Part shown: one piece after another, positions 30,301 to 59,500 of the stretch | Numbering within the stretch: the stretch's first letter is position 1 | Layout of the letters: each line of letters begins with the position of its first letter | Assembly (NCBI RefSeq): GCF_040807025.1 | Contig: NC_090956.1 | Location: forward strand, 4,700,517-4,764,516 | From: Struthio camelus | Lineage: Eukaryota > Chordata > Aves > Struthioniformes > Struthionidae | Direction of reading: 5' to 3' | Length of the DNA: 64,000 nucleotides | Notes under the pieces: generated by a model | What the model was told of the DNA's origin: nothing | What the model saw: the letters and a program-made list of their open reading frames with translations, nothing else | The model's database searches: none | Made by a program: the position numbers and the translations under genes

Positions 30301-33300
30301 AGGCCAAAGCATGCCTGCAAACTAAATGAAGCCTGTTTTTATAAAAAAACAGTCTCTGGCTGGCTTGAAAATCTTGTAACAACTGGTCATCTGTGGTGCT
30401 CGGGCAGTAAGGACATAGTTGCCACTTCTCCAACGGGTGGAGGTTGTCCTCCTTGTGCAGTGTTTGTTAGCTACAGTAGGCAGCTTTTTAAATACTTTCT
30501 AGCAAGAACCAATATAGTGTTGAGCATGGACTTACTGCTCAGGTACTGCATGTGCCTTCTGTGGTTTCTGTCCGTATTTCACGTAGGGCAGTTTGACTTA
30601 CTTCACTGCAGAGTGAACTTGGCCTGTTGCTTCAGTGTGGCTCTGGCCTAGCTCTTGTACGTATCTGGGCCTCTCAGCTGAATGCGTAAAAGCATCTTCC
30701 CAAGCCAGCACCTGATCTTGGACAAGGAGCTTGGATGGTTTGAGTGCTAATTATGCTGAGGCTGCGGTTATACAGTGTAAGCTGTAAGATCTTCCCCCTG
30801 CTTGCAGTTTATTTTAGCATCTTATTTCTATTCTCCCAGTTATGCCATAGCTGATGTGTGAAGAGAGAAGGTATCTGATCCAAATCCTCAAAAAAAAAAA
30901 AAAATTGCAGGGCTTTTCTTTTTAAAGCTGGACCAATTCCTGGCAAAGCTCGGTGTGAGAGGAGTTGACAAGCCATGCTGTGGGAACATGGACTATCTTA
31001 AGTGGGTATTGCAGTGAACCTTTTAACATGAAGCCACAGCTTCTAGCTACCACTGATGACCTTTGAAATTATGAGCACAGATGATTGGCTCAAACATGGC
31101 TCAAAAAAAGGGGTACAGCGTAACAAGTAGGATGTGTAACCTGTGAAGTCAGTCTTATCTGGAAGGCCCTAATTCTGGGATGTCTGACATGTACGTGCTG
31201 CAGATGAATGGTTGGTGGCAAACTCAAGTATTTTGCTTGCAAAAGTACAGTACAGATTGACACAAACTTTTCTTCCTTTTTTTTAGGTGGGCTACTGCAG
31301 TAAGCAGTTTTTCCCCTGTTTTGCCACCTCAAGGTCAAGCTCTCCTACTTACTGTCAGCAGCTTTTTGAAAGGAGGTGAGGTATTCTTTGCAGACTTCAG
31401 CCATCTTTGGAAGCAAAACTTCTCATGATATGTTCTGGTCACATTAACAAAAATTAGCCCCTCTTCCGGCTTTGCTCCTGGTGCACTGTGGCTTTTCTGG
31501 ATCATACCTTCCAAGTGCAGCTTAGATCTTTGTTTCCAGAGTTGCTCTGCTGGGTAGCAGCTTAACACTTAGGATGCTATAACAAGCCATCCAGCGCTCT
31601 GATTTAAAGTCCTCTGGCTGTTACTGCAACTATAAAAATGCCTCTTTGTGCTTTCTAGCCCTCTTTGGTCTAGTTAGTCACTTGCTGCTGTTTTTAATAG
31701 CAGTTTGCTCGCTGTGCAGCCTGTGTCTCCTCTTGTTCTGGCTCTTGGTGCCCTCTGCAAACAGAGCTGACAGCAGACCGGGCTGCTAGTTGCTCCTCTG
31801 AGTGTCAGTGCTGTAGCATGTTAGGGTTACTCTAACCAGCAGCCTTAAACGCCTGCCTTTGATCTTCTCCAGTGAAAAACTGTGCTAGGATGATAACGTC
31901 AAGGCTCCTGAAGACACGTATCCAACTTATTAAATAACAAAATGCAACCTTTCAAGTAGTTTTTCTTTGTTCTGTTAAACCTTTTTAAAGGTGGCACTCA
32001 AGATTCCCTGAAAATAAAAGGATAAAAAAAGGAAAACTACTAAGCTTGTAGAGGAAATACTGTGTCCCTTGCTCCTGAAGAGTGGTATGAAGTATAAGTA
32101 ATAAAGAGGAGCACTCTCAAGTCTGTTCTGGAGCAAATAGGTCATTTCTTTTGTTCTTTTCTGTGGGGCCTCTGGGTCGATAGGGAAGAGAAGCCTGTTT
32201 GAATTAATAGTAGGTAAAGCATTGCCGGGGTGTAGTGCCTGATAGTCCGTGGAGTCTTGCATTTTCAGACGCTGTTGGGCTTAATAGTGCTCCTCAGAGG
32301 GAAGAAGTCTCTTAGTGCCTTCTGTTGGAATACATGTGAGTTTAGGGCTAGAAAACTAAAAGTAAAACTGGAAGTGGCAAAGCAGTAAATCACAAGTTTT
32401 CACATGCTCTTCCGTTCATCTCCACCCTTATACCACAAAATCAGAGCAAAACAGTTCCTTTTAAAATGATGTCTTAGGAGATAGCCGTGAGCTGTTTCTG
32501 GGGCCTGAAGAGTTTGGCTTTGTGTGTGTATGTACTGCCATGGTCAGGTGCTGAGATTCCAGTATCTGAACCCATTCCTCTAACAAGAAATGTCAATCTG
32601 GCACCTATTTTTCTAATGATTGAGGGGAGGGGGAAGGGAAGTTTTGGATTTTGGGGATTCTACTGTATGGTCTTGTACAAGCCAGAAATCTGAAGGAGGC
32701 AGAATAGCACCCTTTACAGGAGCCAAGTGCAGAGGTGGCTCCTCCTATTCCTCTTCCTCCCCTCTTAAAGCCTTGAATTTTCACTTTGCTCTGAAAATAA
32801 GTAGCTCAAGGCAACGGCATTAACTCTCTTTTCAGCCAGACTTAAATTTAACTCTTCCTTTCTCAGAACTGAATTTGATATTGGGGGTGGGGGGTGGGGG
32901 GGAATGCCTGACCTGAAGTTCCCACACCTTTTGACTTGAACATGCATTTAGCATGCAAAAACTAGTAGTCTCGTGCCGGTCAGAGGGATGGGACAGTAGT
33001 AACCCATGTTACTTAGCAAAAGAACTGAATGGGGGGTCATGGAAAGACTCTGAAGCACCTAGCAGTTGAACTTGCTGACAGTCGCTAGGAAGTTGCTTGA
33101 AGGCATCAAACTCTTCAGTTTCAAGCTAAATTAGCAGTAGTTCTAGAAGTTGGATCTGCCCACTTCTACAGTCACAACTTGAAAATTAAATGTACCTGTT
33201 CTTAAGCAATCTTATCTTTTAGTGAAAAGCTCACAAATAGCGGAAAACTAGTGCCACTCCAGGTGGCTAGCTGAGACAAAACCGGACAGAATAAGTTCCT

Positions 33301-36300
33301 CTTCTACCTACAATATTAATAGATATAACAAACATGGAGGTAGAACACTTCCAAGAAATATGATTAAGTGATACTCTCACCGTAATGGAATGAAGAACTT
33401 TGCTTCAAGTTGACTAGAAAGTCTCCTGAAAACACAGGTAGTCAAAATATTTGCTGGAAGTCCTAAGCTGATCTGCAAAATAGAAAAGTATAGCTAGTGG
33501 TTGGAATCCCAAGTCGTCCCTAAAAGTCTGCCCTTTTTACTGCTCCTGTCTAACCAGCTTTCATTAGACAAACAATGCCATATATATAGCGCCTATCCTG
33601 TTGCATTTGTATTTCATGTTAATCCATCAAAATGTCTTGCACTGTGTTCTTAGTAGCACTGTTTACTGAGGAGTGACCGAAAACGTAGCCTTGTTCTGAA
33701 GATCTCTGTAGTGCAACAGCTCTTCCTTGTTCTAACCACAAGCAGGCTTTTAGTGAAGCGGGATCAGCGCAGCCCCATGATAGTGAGCTTATAGTTGGCT
33801 TTCGGTCGATGACGTAATAACCAAGCACTCCACAGTTATCAAAAGATCTTCCGTCAACAGCGTGTCTTGGAGGAAGGGGCATTGCTTGCTTTGACGCATG
33901 TTTCACAGTGCAACTTTGATTCGTGGGTGAAAGAGGATGAGAAATAGAAGACTTTCACATGATGACTAAAGTTATGATTACTGCCAGAGAAACTGGAAGA
34001 TCCCTGCCCTTCCTGTCCATCTTAATCGTCCTGCTTGGAGCAATACTTCTGAAGCCAGTTATGGTGCTGGGGTAGCTGTGGAAGTAGCCACTGCTGTCCT
34101 AACAGCTTTCTGAAAAATGCGTACTGCAGTGTTCTTTCCCGTACAGGGAGGTAAACCTTCAATTTGGATATACTTAACCCTACAAGTGTTAGTATGGGTT
34201 AGTTAATGTTTTGTGATATGTTGTCTCTCTTTTGGAGTAATGAAATCAATTCTCTAGCATGCTTTATGCTACAGAACTGTTTTACTACTCTCTTGCTGGG
34301 GGAAGATTATTGGCTTCTGCATTTATTCCTTGCTTTTCTTCAGATCAAGAATCCTGCCCTCCCCTTACAGGGCACGCATGCCTGTCTTTCAAATCCTTTG
34401 TTAACCTAAGCTGATTGCTAATGCGTTGTGAAATGCTTAGGAAGTGGCTTAAAAGCTGTAAGCCAATTCTGTTATTAAATGATCTTCTGGTATGTTGTGT
34501 AATGTTCCTCCTCAGAAAATGTGACAGGCCTGAAAATTGGCGACTAAGCTACATGAGCACAGTGGTCTTAAGAGCACCCAAGTGAGACTTAATGGAGCCA
34601 GCTGTACTGTTCTCCTTTCAGTAAACCAAGCTGCTGCTAGAAGCCAGGTGGTCTTGCCTGCAAGTCTCTGCCCACACACTCCTATCTCTTGGAGGACAGG
34701 GGCAAGGCCTTTGGGCTGGGACCAGTGTTTTCATTTTGATGTGATTTCCTCCTTTTGCTTAAGCTGTAAGTAGGTCTTTGTACAAACCTGCGCAATGGAA
34801 ACTACGTTGCAGTTGCACATCTTAACCTCTGGCTTTATTTTGAAAGGTGTGATGCACTGACGGTTACTGCCTTGTGCATAGCAAATAGGACTTGTTTGTG
34901 CAGCAACGTTTCTTGGCAGGCTTATGATCAGGGGATTTCTAATTTTCAGCTGGGATGCTGCTGCTTGGTGTGATCAACTGCTGTTAAACTCTTCCTGCTT
35001 TGGCTAGTGGCTGTTATATGGAGCGGCCCCTAGCAAACTGTGAACCCTCTGAAATGTCTCTGAAATGCCTGGCAGTTAGGCTGGTTTATTTCACTGTTTT
35101 TAAGAGCTGAGTTTTTGCCTTTCACACTGCTGGTTGTCACAAACCATACATTATTTAAGTAGCTTCTCTTTATTTTAGCACCTTGAAACCAGCCAAAAAT
35201 TCACCTTGCTCTCAGGCTACCAGAAGGCAAGTTAGCTGCCTGCAGGCAGAAAGTGGGGATTGAAGCAATGTAGGTGAGCAATGGTGGTGGTGCTGTATGG
35301 GGGGGGAGAGACTAAAACATACAGTGATTTGATGTCACTGACATCTCTTAAGTTGCTTTTTTTTCCCCTTTTGATTGGGATTTTAGTCTCTTACCTTTCT
35401 TGCAGTGCTTTCTGTTTAGTCCTGCTGCCTTGAGCTAGAGCCGGATAAGACTGCTTTGGTGTCTAGTCCCATCTTGCGTACTTGGGAGATCAGGACTTCA
35501 GACGTTATAAGTAGGAAAAAAAAAAAGCATTAAATTTCCTAGGAGGGGAGTCTCTCCTAGCCTGTCCCTTTAATTTGTAGTGCCATCCAAAGAGATTCAT
35601 TCTGACACAAATGTAAGGTAGAAGGAGGGCATTTGAGTTCTGCTCCAATTACTGCAATGAAGAAACTCCTGCATATACCAGGATTTTAAATATACGCGCA
35701 GTACAGAGGCTTATTATCTTTAGGTTAGACTAAAATATGTAATGTGATCTTTAGGGATTTTTGAATGTGTTTTGGAAATTTTTGTAAGCAATGTGTGCAA
35801 CTGAGATCTGCTTGAACTACTAGCAGCTGGTTCTTCAAGCCACAGCAGTGACTGGGGCCAGTGACTTTGTAGGATATACAGTTTTTTTTGTGAGATCCTT
35901 GAATGGAAAATACATGCAACTTGCACTGTCAGTCTGAGATCTAGAAAGTTCGGAGAACAGTTGCATGCAAGTCCCTGATGGTCTACGTTCCCCTGCCCGG
36001 TAACTTTTCTGTTAATGTCTTTTTTTTCTTCAGGTTGCTGCAGGAAAGACCTTCCACAGAAAGTATTTTATTGCCTGTGCAGTGAAACAGCTTGGATGTG
36101 CAGAGTCATGAATATATGAAGTAATCTGGAATACAGAGGGAAAATTTAGTGGAATCCCATCTTCAGCAGAATTCTTTATTGTGCTGTCAACAGCTAGCTT
36201 CAAAGTCATGCTAAGAATTTTGTTTTCTCCTGTTACCCTATAGAGAATCAAGTCCCAAATACCATTTGGTGTGCTGTAGTGTTGGTTGGAGTTAGTAAGA

Positions 36301-37629
36301 AAAGAACTGCTTGCCAAGCATATGTCTGCATGCTGTCAGATCTGCTTTTCTTAAAGGGAGAAAAACCTTTCTAGTTCATGTTTGTGTCTTATACTTGACT
36401 GTATTGCAAAGGAAGTGATGGTAGTGTTGGGATTTGGTTATAGGTAGCCTTATTTTTCACCTATAAATAGGTTCTAGCATAACTGAGGTGGTGTAAAGAG
36501 AGTGGGATAACTTCTTTCCTTCTGCTTTGCTTGCTTTTTATTATGCTGTTTATGTAGGGCAAGACCCTAGGGTAGCTTTGATCTTGTTACCGCACATTCT
36601 TTGTGGCCCAGTGTTATAAACATGAATAAACTTCTTAATTCATGCCACTAGATGGAACTGGCCTGTGCTTATAGATACTTGTTTAAATGTGAATTCCATA
36701 TTGACTATTGACAAAATGAATTACTAGCTCTCTGTGGAAGCTTGGCTTTTACCCTCTCAGTAGTGTTTTATAGGCTGCTTTGTTTTTTATGCAATGTGTT
36801 TTAAAAGAGAAGTGGTATGTTGCCAATTCCTTCCAGGTTTGGCTTTTATTTTTTATGTTGCCTTGCCTGTATATTAGTTAGAATGCTATTTATTACGTTC
36901 CTGCCTTTAAACCACCGTGAGTCTTTTGGTGATGTGCACACGTCTGTCTTTCTACAAGGGGGTAGACAGTCTGCTTTCTTAAATTTCACTTCACGTTATC
37001 TCTTGTACCTTTTTTGATGTTCGAGGTTGAAGTGTGCAAGTTCCTTTCTAGATGAACCAGATTTGCCAATGGAGAATGCTGTCCTTACAGTAGTTTTATG
37101 GCTTATCAATTGCTTTTGGATGTAAAAGCAGTTCTTCAGGTGGCATTGGGCAAAGCATCAAGTGAGCTGTTTGGCATCAATTTGGCAAAAGACTTCTGGT
37201 GAGTGTGCTAAGCATTTTCAGTGTTGAGCCCCTTCATTTTCCCCGCCTCTGCTGAAGTCTACTTGCACATTGCATGTCCCCGTAGGGGCTAAAGTCCATA
37301 CCACTTTACTTTGCTCAGAGTAAGTTTAAGCAGACACCTGTCTAGCTTCTGCTGTCTACATTGTTTGATGGTGCAAGGGCTAATTTGTGGCTTTCACATA
37401 CATGCTTGCTCCCCCCTAACCAGTCTCAGGAGTGATCCTTCACCATTTGACAGGTTGAGCATTGGCATTTGCCTGCCAAACCGTTCCTTCATCAACTGTG
37501 AGATTGAATGAAAGTGGCCGAGATGAGGCAGTTGCTAGCTATGCAGAGCCTGCTGATTGTTGCAAGGAATGCTTTGTGGGACCAACTTGCCTTAAAGCAG
37601 AAATGGTTGGCATGGATACACTTGATTGG

Positions 37630-37800
37630 ATCTTGAGGCCTGGGTGCTATTCCTGGCTTTGCTTCTAGCCAACTCAGTGACCTTGGCCGCGTTGTTCCTT
37701 TCTGCGCTCCCATCTCTCCATCTTCTAAATGGCAAGAATAATATTGATTTTTTTTCTGAAGTGCTTGGAGGACTATAGATGAAAAGTTCTACAGGACTAC
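37630..37800 (+). mobile_element. MIR-like (CORE-SINE) relic
   Basis: The order TGGCTTTGCTTCTAGCC, then CAGTGACCTTGG, CTCCATCTTCTAAATGG and AAGAATAATA follows the MIR consensus segment GGCTCTGCCACT...GTGACCTTGGGC...CATCTGTAAAATGG...GATAATAATAG. It is old and diverged, and the identification is from memory of the consensus. Confidence 0.6.
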
Positions 37801-38194
37801 ATGATAGCTATGCACAAATACCAGGGAAAATGGAACTGTAATAATATGGATATGACCTATATAAAAAGGACAGGGTTTTTCACTAAGCATGCTTATAATC
37901 ATCCAGCTGCTGAGCTGCCACTCCAGTGTCTGTCTGCAGTAAGAACAGTGCTTTTGTACCATTCTGGCAAGTAAAGTGCTATCCAGACTTTTTTCCCTTG
38001 GTTGTAAGGGAATTCAGAAGCTGAAGAACCTAGTGCAAGTGACCAAAACTTTTTAAAGTGTGGCCCCTGAGTAACATATTGATACTAAAACATCAACATT
38101 TCCATGGTGTTCTTGTGGCTGCTTACTGGAAACTGGCTGTTCTCCTGAAGCTTCAGGGCTTGAACGTAGGAATAGTGGCATATTTGTAGAAATG

Positions 38195-38340
38195 GTGGTT
38201 TTAAGAGACCTCTCAAGGTCTCTAGTCCAGCCTCCTACTGAAAGCAGGACTACTGCCAGTGCTAGGACCAGGAGAGCTGCAGCTTTTTCTAGCCAAACCT
38301 TGAAAACCGCTAGGATGGAGGTTCCACAGTGTAAAGGGAA
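38195..38340 (-). mobile_element. CR1 LINE fragment (3' region)
   Basis: The plus strand reads GACCTCTCAAGGTC, CTAGTCCAGCCTCC, GAAAGCAGGACTACT, then CCTTGAAAACC and GGATGGAGGTTCCACAG. This is the reverse complement of the CR1 3' region, which reads ...CTCCATCC...GGTTGGACTAGATGACC.... It is 5'-truncated and diverged. CR1 is the dominant LINE of birds and other sauropsids, which supports the host assignment. Confidence 0.7.
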
Positions 38341-40213
38341 GTCTGCTTCAGGCACTGAGCCGTGCTACTGGCACCCTTCACATGTGTTCAGCAAATGTCC
38401 TGCCCTGCAGATGTGAAAACGCTGCTTCCTTGCTCGTTCCCCCTGGTGCCTACAGTGAGAGGCTGAGGGACTGGGCCTCGCTCTGTGGGAGGGGTATGGC
38501 TTCCTACCTAGAAGCTGGCTAGGTCACCAGTGTTGCCATGCAGGGTGTGCTTTATATGAAGTACGGTGTTGGTTTGGGCTCTTCCAGGAAAACAAATGCT
38601 TTTGTATATGTTAGATCATATACTTACTTTTTATCTTGTATTAAAATCTTTTGAAGATGGTGGTGATGACTAGTTCCTGGTGCGTGTTGTGTGTGTACCT
38701 ACTATACTTTTTAACTGACTTTTCCATCTTACTCTGCTAGCTGCAAATCCGGTTCCCTGCAGAGGAGGTTAGGCAGGATTACTGAGGAGGAATTTGTGCT
38801 GCTCTTGTGGACTAGCTAACAGGATTTTATGGCAGACTTGCCACTTTCTTCTGACTTATGCATCAGTAAATATTTCATAATACAAATCTCTGTGCTCTAG
38901 TAAAGACAAATACTTCTCTATAAAAAGACCTCCTTCCTTGTTCCAGTGATCAAATTGTGCTCAGAGTTCGTGTATGTAGTCAACCGTTTTGTGACGGTGT
39001 GCACTGGGAGCTATAGGCTGACAGGGCATAAAATGGAAACCTGTTGTATGGGTTCTGATCTCCTAATCCTGTTCTGGAGCCTCCAGCCAGCATGTTGTGC
39101 CTGTCTGGGAACAGGTGGTAGCAGAAAATTTTAGTCCCAGATGCTCTGTCCTGTGAAGGAACTTGATCCCTGTTGTGCTGTCTTTTCCGTTTAGGAGCAG
39201 GTGGCATATCTTGGAATTTAAACCAAACCCTCATTGAAGAGAGAATGTCTCATAAATCAGGGGAGACTCATTTTTGAAATAGCAGATGATGGCAAGAAAG
39301 TGTTCTGTAAATGTGACTTGTAACAAAGCAGTAACAGTAACCTGCCCTTACATAGTGCCCTGTGGGGGGCTGCAGCCCCTTTCTGAAGCGTCAAAAGGAT
39401 GAATTTTGCTGGAAGGGAGCTGCAAAGCATCTTTGACCCCTCTGAAGCTGTCTCAGCTTGGCCAGCACACAAGGGAATTTAGAGTTTTTATAAATAGTCT
39501 CTCCATTTTGAGTGACTCATTTTTACAGTTCAACTTCTCCGTAGTCAGGCCTGCAGGTCTTGCTGCTAACTGTTCACCTGGATGTTAATATTAGCATTTC
39601 TTGCATACTAACGTGTGGCATGACTTGCTTCATAATGTTACATGCAATAGGGGCTAGTTGTTAATGACACTGAGTCTGAGATGCAGGCTTGTTCAGGGTC
39701 ATCCTGTAGCAGCTCGGGCACCTGGCTTGTGCTTCTCTCACCAGTAGATGGTGGCAGAAACACCACTACGTAAGCTGATGCATCAGGCTTTTGACCTCTT
39801 GGAAACAAGAGTTCTGATCTACAGAAGTAGAGGGTTTGAATCCTGACTGGTCAAGGTGCGTGTCCTCCCTTCCTGTGATTACATAGCTGTAAGCATCTGC
39901 ATGTTTTCTCCATGAAGGCTTTTTAGGCCTGTTTGTACTCTTCAGTCATGCTGTCCTAACTATCAGAACAGGAAACTGAAATAGTCTTTCTAGGCACTGA
40001 GAGCTTCTTTAGGAAAAACATTGCCTCGGAGAGGGTGTACTGGGAGAGCCAGGAGAAACCCGATGATGCTGTAGTGACTGACTATTGGGAAAACCTGATT
40101 AGGATGCTGCTAAACTTGCATTGCTACCTTCTGCTTTTATTTGTCTTCTAGTTCCTCTTGCTAGCCTGATTGCCATGCCTGGGCATTGATGCTTCTGGGT
40201 GCAACTGTTTAAA

Positions 40214-56517
<16,304 letters not shown>

Positions 56518-59500
56518 GTAATTGGGTGACGCTTGCCATTTGGTCTCTTCTGGAGCATTGGGCTGGAGAGCTGGGAGGGCAACTCGCACTTAGCAGCAGG
56601 TGAATGAACATCTGATGTGGCTGCATGGGGCAGCAAAGTATTTCCTGGATACTACTGAAGGTCTGTAAAATTGTGTGGCGAGACAGATGTATTTCAGGGC
56701 ACTGATACAGGCGTGGTGACTCCCTTTCATGTGGCAGGCTTGGAAGACATTGGCCAAAAAGAAAAGCCTCTAGGTGCCTTAGGCTGCAGTTTTGCATGTA
56801 CAGAAGTACTTTAGGTGAACAAGGAGCAGGGTATTTAAAAGGCCCAGAAACAAATTGTAAACCATTATCTAATGAGTTCTGGAGAACAAGCTGGAAAAAA
56901 CCTCATCTGCTGTCCTTAGCGGAATTTGGCATATTGCGTTTTTCTCTTATGCTACCATTTGAATACAGATTCAACTGGTAGTGAAGAAAACTTGTTTGAA
57001 GAGCTCACTTAAATGCACCCCTTCGAAGGGCAGTAGTTCTTTGCACTTCTCAAGTTTGCTAATAGCCACAACAGAAGAATCATCAGGTCCAATGGCTGGG
57101 CAGAATGGGGAAACTTACTGCTGCTACTTCTACATGTTTGTTTTTCCATGGAAGAGATGGTACAGAAACGTGTTTCGCAGTCTCCTGAATGTATGTTAAA
57201 CCCTGCTTACATCTGGTGCCAGTGAGTTGGGGCTGACATAGTATCAGTGCTTTAGCACTAGTGCTGTGGGGCATCTTGCGTAACTTTAGCCACAACAACG
57301 AATTCTCATGCAATGTTCAGGGCTGCCTATCCCCCAGCAGAGATTTCTGCTAATCAGAAATTCCTTTTGAATGTGTAGACCATATGCTTGTAGCTGCCAA
57401 AGCTTTGGGTTCTCATTTTGAAGTCATACCTCTGTTTGCCTGTATTGGAGAAGTAATAGACTTTGGATAAGAAGTCAAATTTTGTTGTCTGGAGAAATTG
57501 AAGTTGCCAGTAGTGAACTTCATAGTCTGTTAGGAGAATTGAATATACTGGGGAAGAAAAGCCATTTGTGGAAGATGTACAATTCCATTTTTAATCTCTA
57601 TGTGTTTTGCTAACATTACCCTCTAGCATTTGGGAAAGAACCCTCTCAATTCTGGATTATCCACGTTTCATGAGCAAAGAGATTGGACTGCCATTAGGTG
57701 GCACTGTTGATTCAGGTTTAAATAGTTCTTTTTTCCTTACTCTGTTTAGCAAAAACCAAGCTGTTCCCAAAGTGTCAGCACCGTAGAACAGAATTTAGGC
57801 TTAAGCAACATGAATGTTTCAATGTGTAAAAATATGAAGCATTTTTTTGATGTGTAGTGTGGCACAGTAAATGTGGCAAGAGGGTCAGTCCTGCAAGTGT
57901 TCTTCCCTCTGGTCTGTTGTTTATTTCCTTCCTAGGACCCTGTTTGTTCTCGCTTCCTGGGGCTGCAGTATTCCAGTGAGCTGAACTTCTGGTTTCCTGG
58001 ACAGCTTGTGTTGATTCCTGAGCTGAAAGTCTGCTGAGTAGCTTAGGGCTCTTAGAAATCTAAAAGTCTTTTGGATTTGAAGTCCAGGATGACAAGCTGA
58101 GCTAGCAGGATGTGTTAGTGTCTCATATTAGCAACTGCAGTGGTCTTTCATGTTCCTGCTACCTTGTTTCTTTCCAGAATGAAGAATTTCAGTTAATGTT
58201 CTTGCTTGCAGGAAGCTATTGCCCATAGGGAGGAAAGGGCTAGATTAGCACAGAGGTTGGAAAGGATGCATTGGCTTTCCTAGCAGTGCCTCTGGCAGCC
58301 CTTGTGGTAGTGATGAATGATCCTGGAAGGAGTTCTTCTCTGGTTTGAAGGACTGTACTTGCACAGCTGAACTGAAAGTGAGGGGAAAGAATGAAAAGGG
58401 GTAGGTCAAAGTGTTCCTCTCAACCTCCAGAGTAAAAGGATGGGAGAGGAGGGCCAGATGGTAGTCCTGTTGTATATCAGTGCTCCATTACCTGGATCCT
58501 CTGTCTTGCTTCTGGAATTCATGTTGATGCTCTCTGGCTTTCTGTTAAATCTGGCAGAGAGGTTGAGACGCATTTGGATCGGGAATGGATGTAAAGTATG
58601 TGATGGAAACCAGCCAGAAGCCTTTATTTTTGGCTGTGTGTGGGGATTGGGCCCAACAAAAGAGCTTTAGGCACACCCAGCTTGCCGCTTACACGTTGCG
58701 CCTTGCAGGTACTAAAACGTGGCTAGTTGTAACCTCTGCAATGGGCAGAGCTACCGGTTGCTGTTGCCTCCTTCAGTGGCTGAGTGGATGCATGAAGAGC
58801 ATGCAGATGAGCCTGCACCATCTGTCAGTGCCATTGTGGCTCCAGCTGTGTTGTGTGAAGTTTGACTCGTAGGTGGCTAGACCTTGCATCTGAATGTCAC
58901 TAACTGCTGCTGGATGGAGGGGAAGCTTAATTAGCCAAGGAGAAAGGTTGCCCAAGCCACCCACCCTGCAAATGCATTCTCCCACGTATTTGCAGTCTGA
59001 GCTTGCGATGGGGAAGAATCAGCTTTCGCTCAGCTGGCTAACATGAGACCTGCCTGAGTTTTGAGGTTTTGCTCTGTGGTGAGTCTCTCGCAACGTGTTC
59101 CCAGCGGCTGTGGGCACAACGTGAGGATTCCTGGCAGCCGGCTCGGGCAGCCTCCATCTTGTCTGTGCACGGATCTCCGCGTGGAAGCAGTGCTCGAATT
59201 TCTCATCTCTTAACGACGCGTGTTTTTCCTCAGTGTGTTGTCGCATCACAAAAGGTTACCCAAACCAAAGCTGCCGATTCTGGTAAAGCCGTGAAAGACA
59301 CGTTGCGCGTTGATTCCTTAAGTACTAGGAAGTGAGCGTGTACTTTCATAGGCTGGGGAATTCCTGTTTCCCACCAGAAAAGGGAGTCCTTCCCGCTCTC
59401 TCCCTCCTCCCAGTATCCCATCTCATGCACGAAGACTCCGCTTTTGTTCAGAGGCTGCTCGCTGCCATCCCAGTGGCTGCTGTGGGTGGGGACGCTTCTC

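Larger units (their letters stand above)
23570..40151 (+). other. RNF216: RNF216 intron 1 (about 16.6 kb)
   Basis: It runs from the predicted exon 1 donor to a ttctag acceptor. It holds the fourth minisatellite, a MIR-like SINE and a CR1 fragment, listed separately. I see no convincing nested gene: frames are short and unlike any known family. Alternative leader exons could exist here and would not be visible without transcripts. Confidence 0.5.

Noticed and set aside
38440-38500. Extension of the CR1 fragment to the right
   Set aside because: GAGGCTGAGGGACTGGG resembles a CR1 segment but in the opposite orientation to the neighbouring fragment and too short to trust.
39800-39870. tRNA-like T-arm (GGGTTTGAATCC)
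   Set aside because: I could not build an acceptor stem, D-arm or anticodon arm around it. It may be another worn SINE piece.
57901-58040. Candidate next RNF216 exon after a CCTAG acceptor-like site
   Set aside because: The translation does not contain the expected IBR cysteines (ETCRKC-like), so it is not the next exon.
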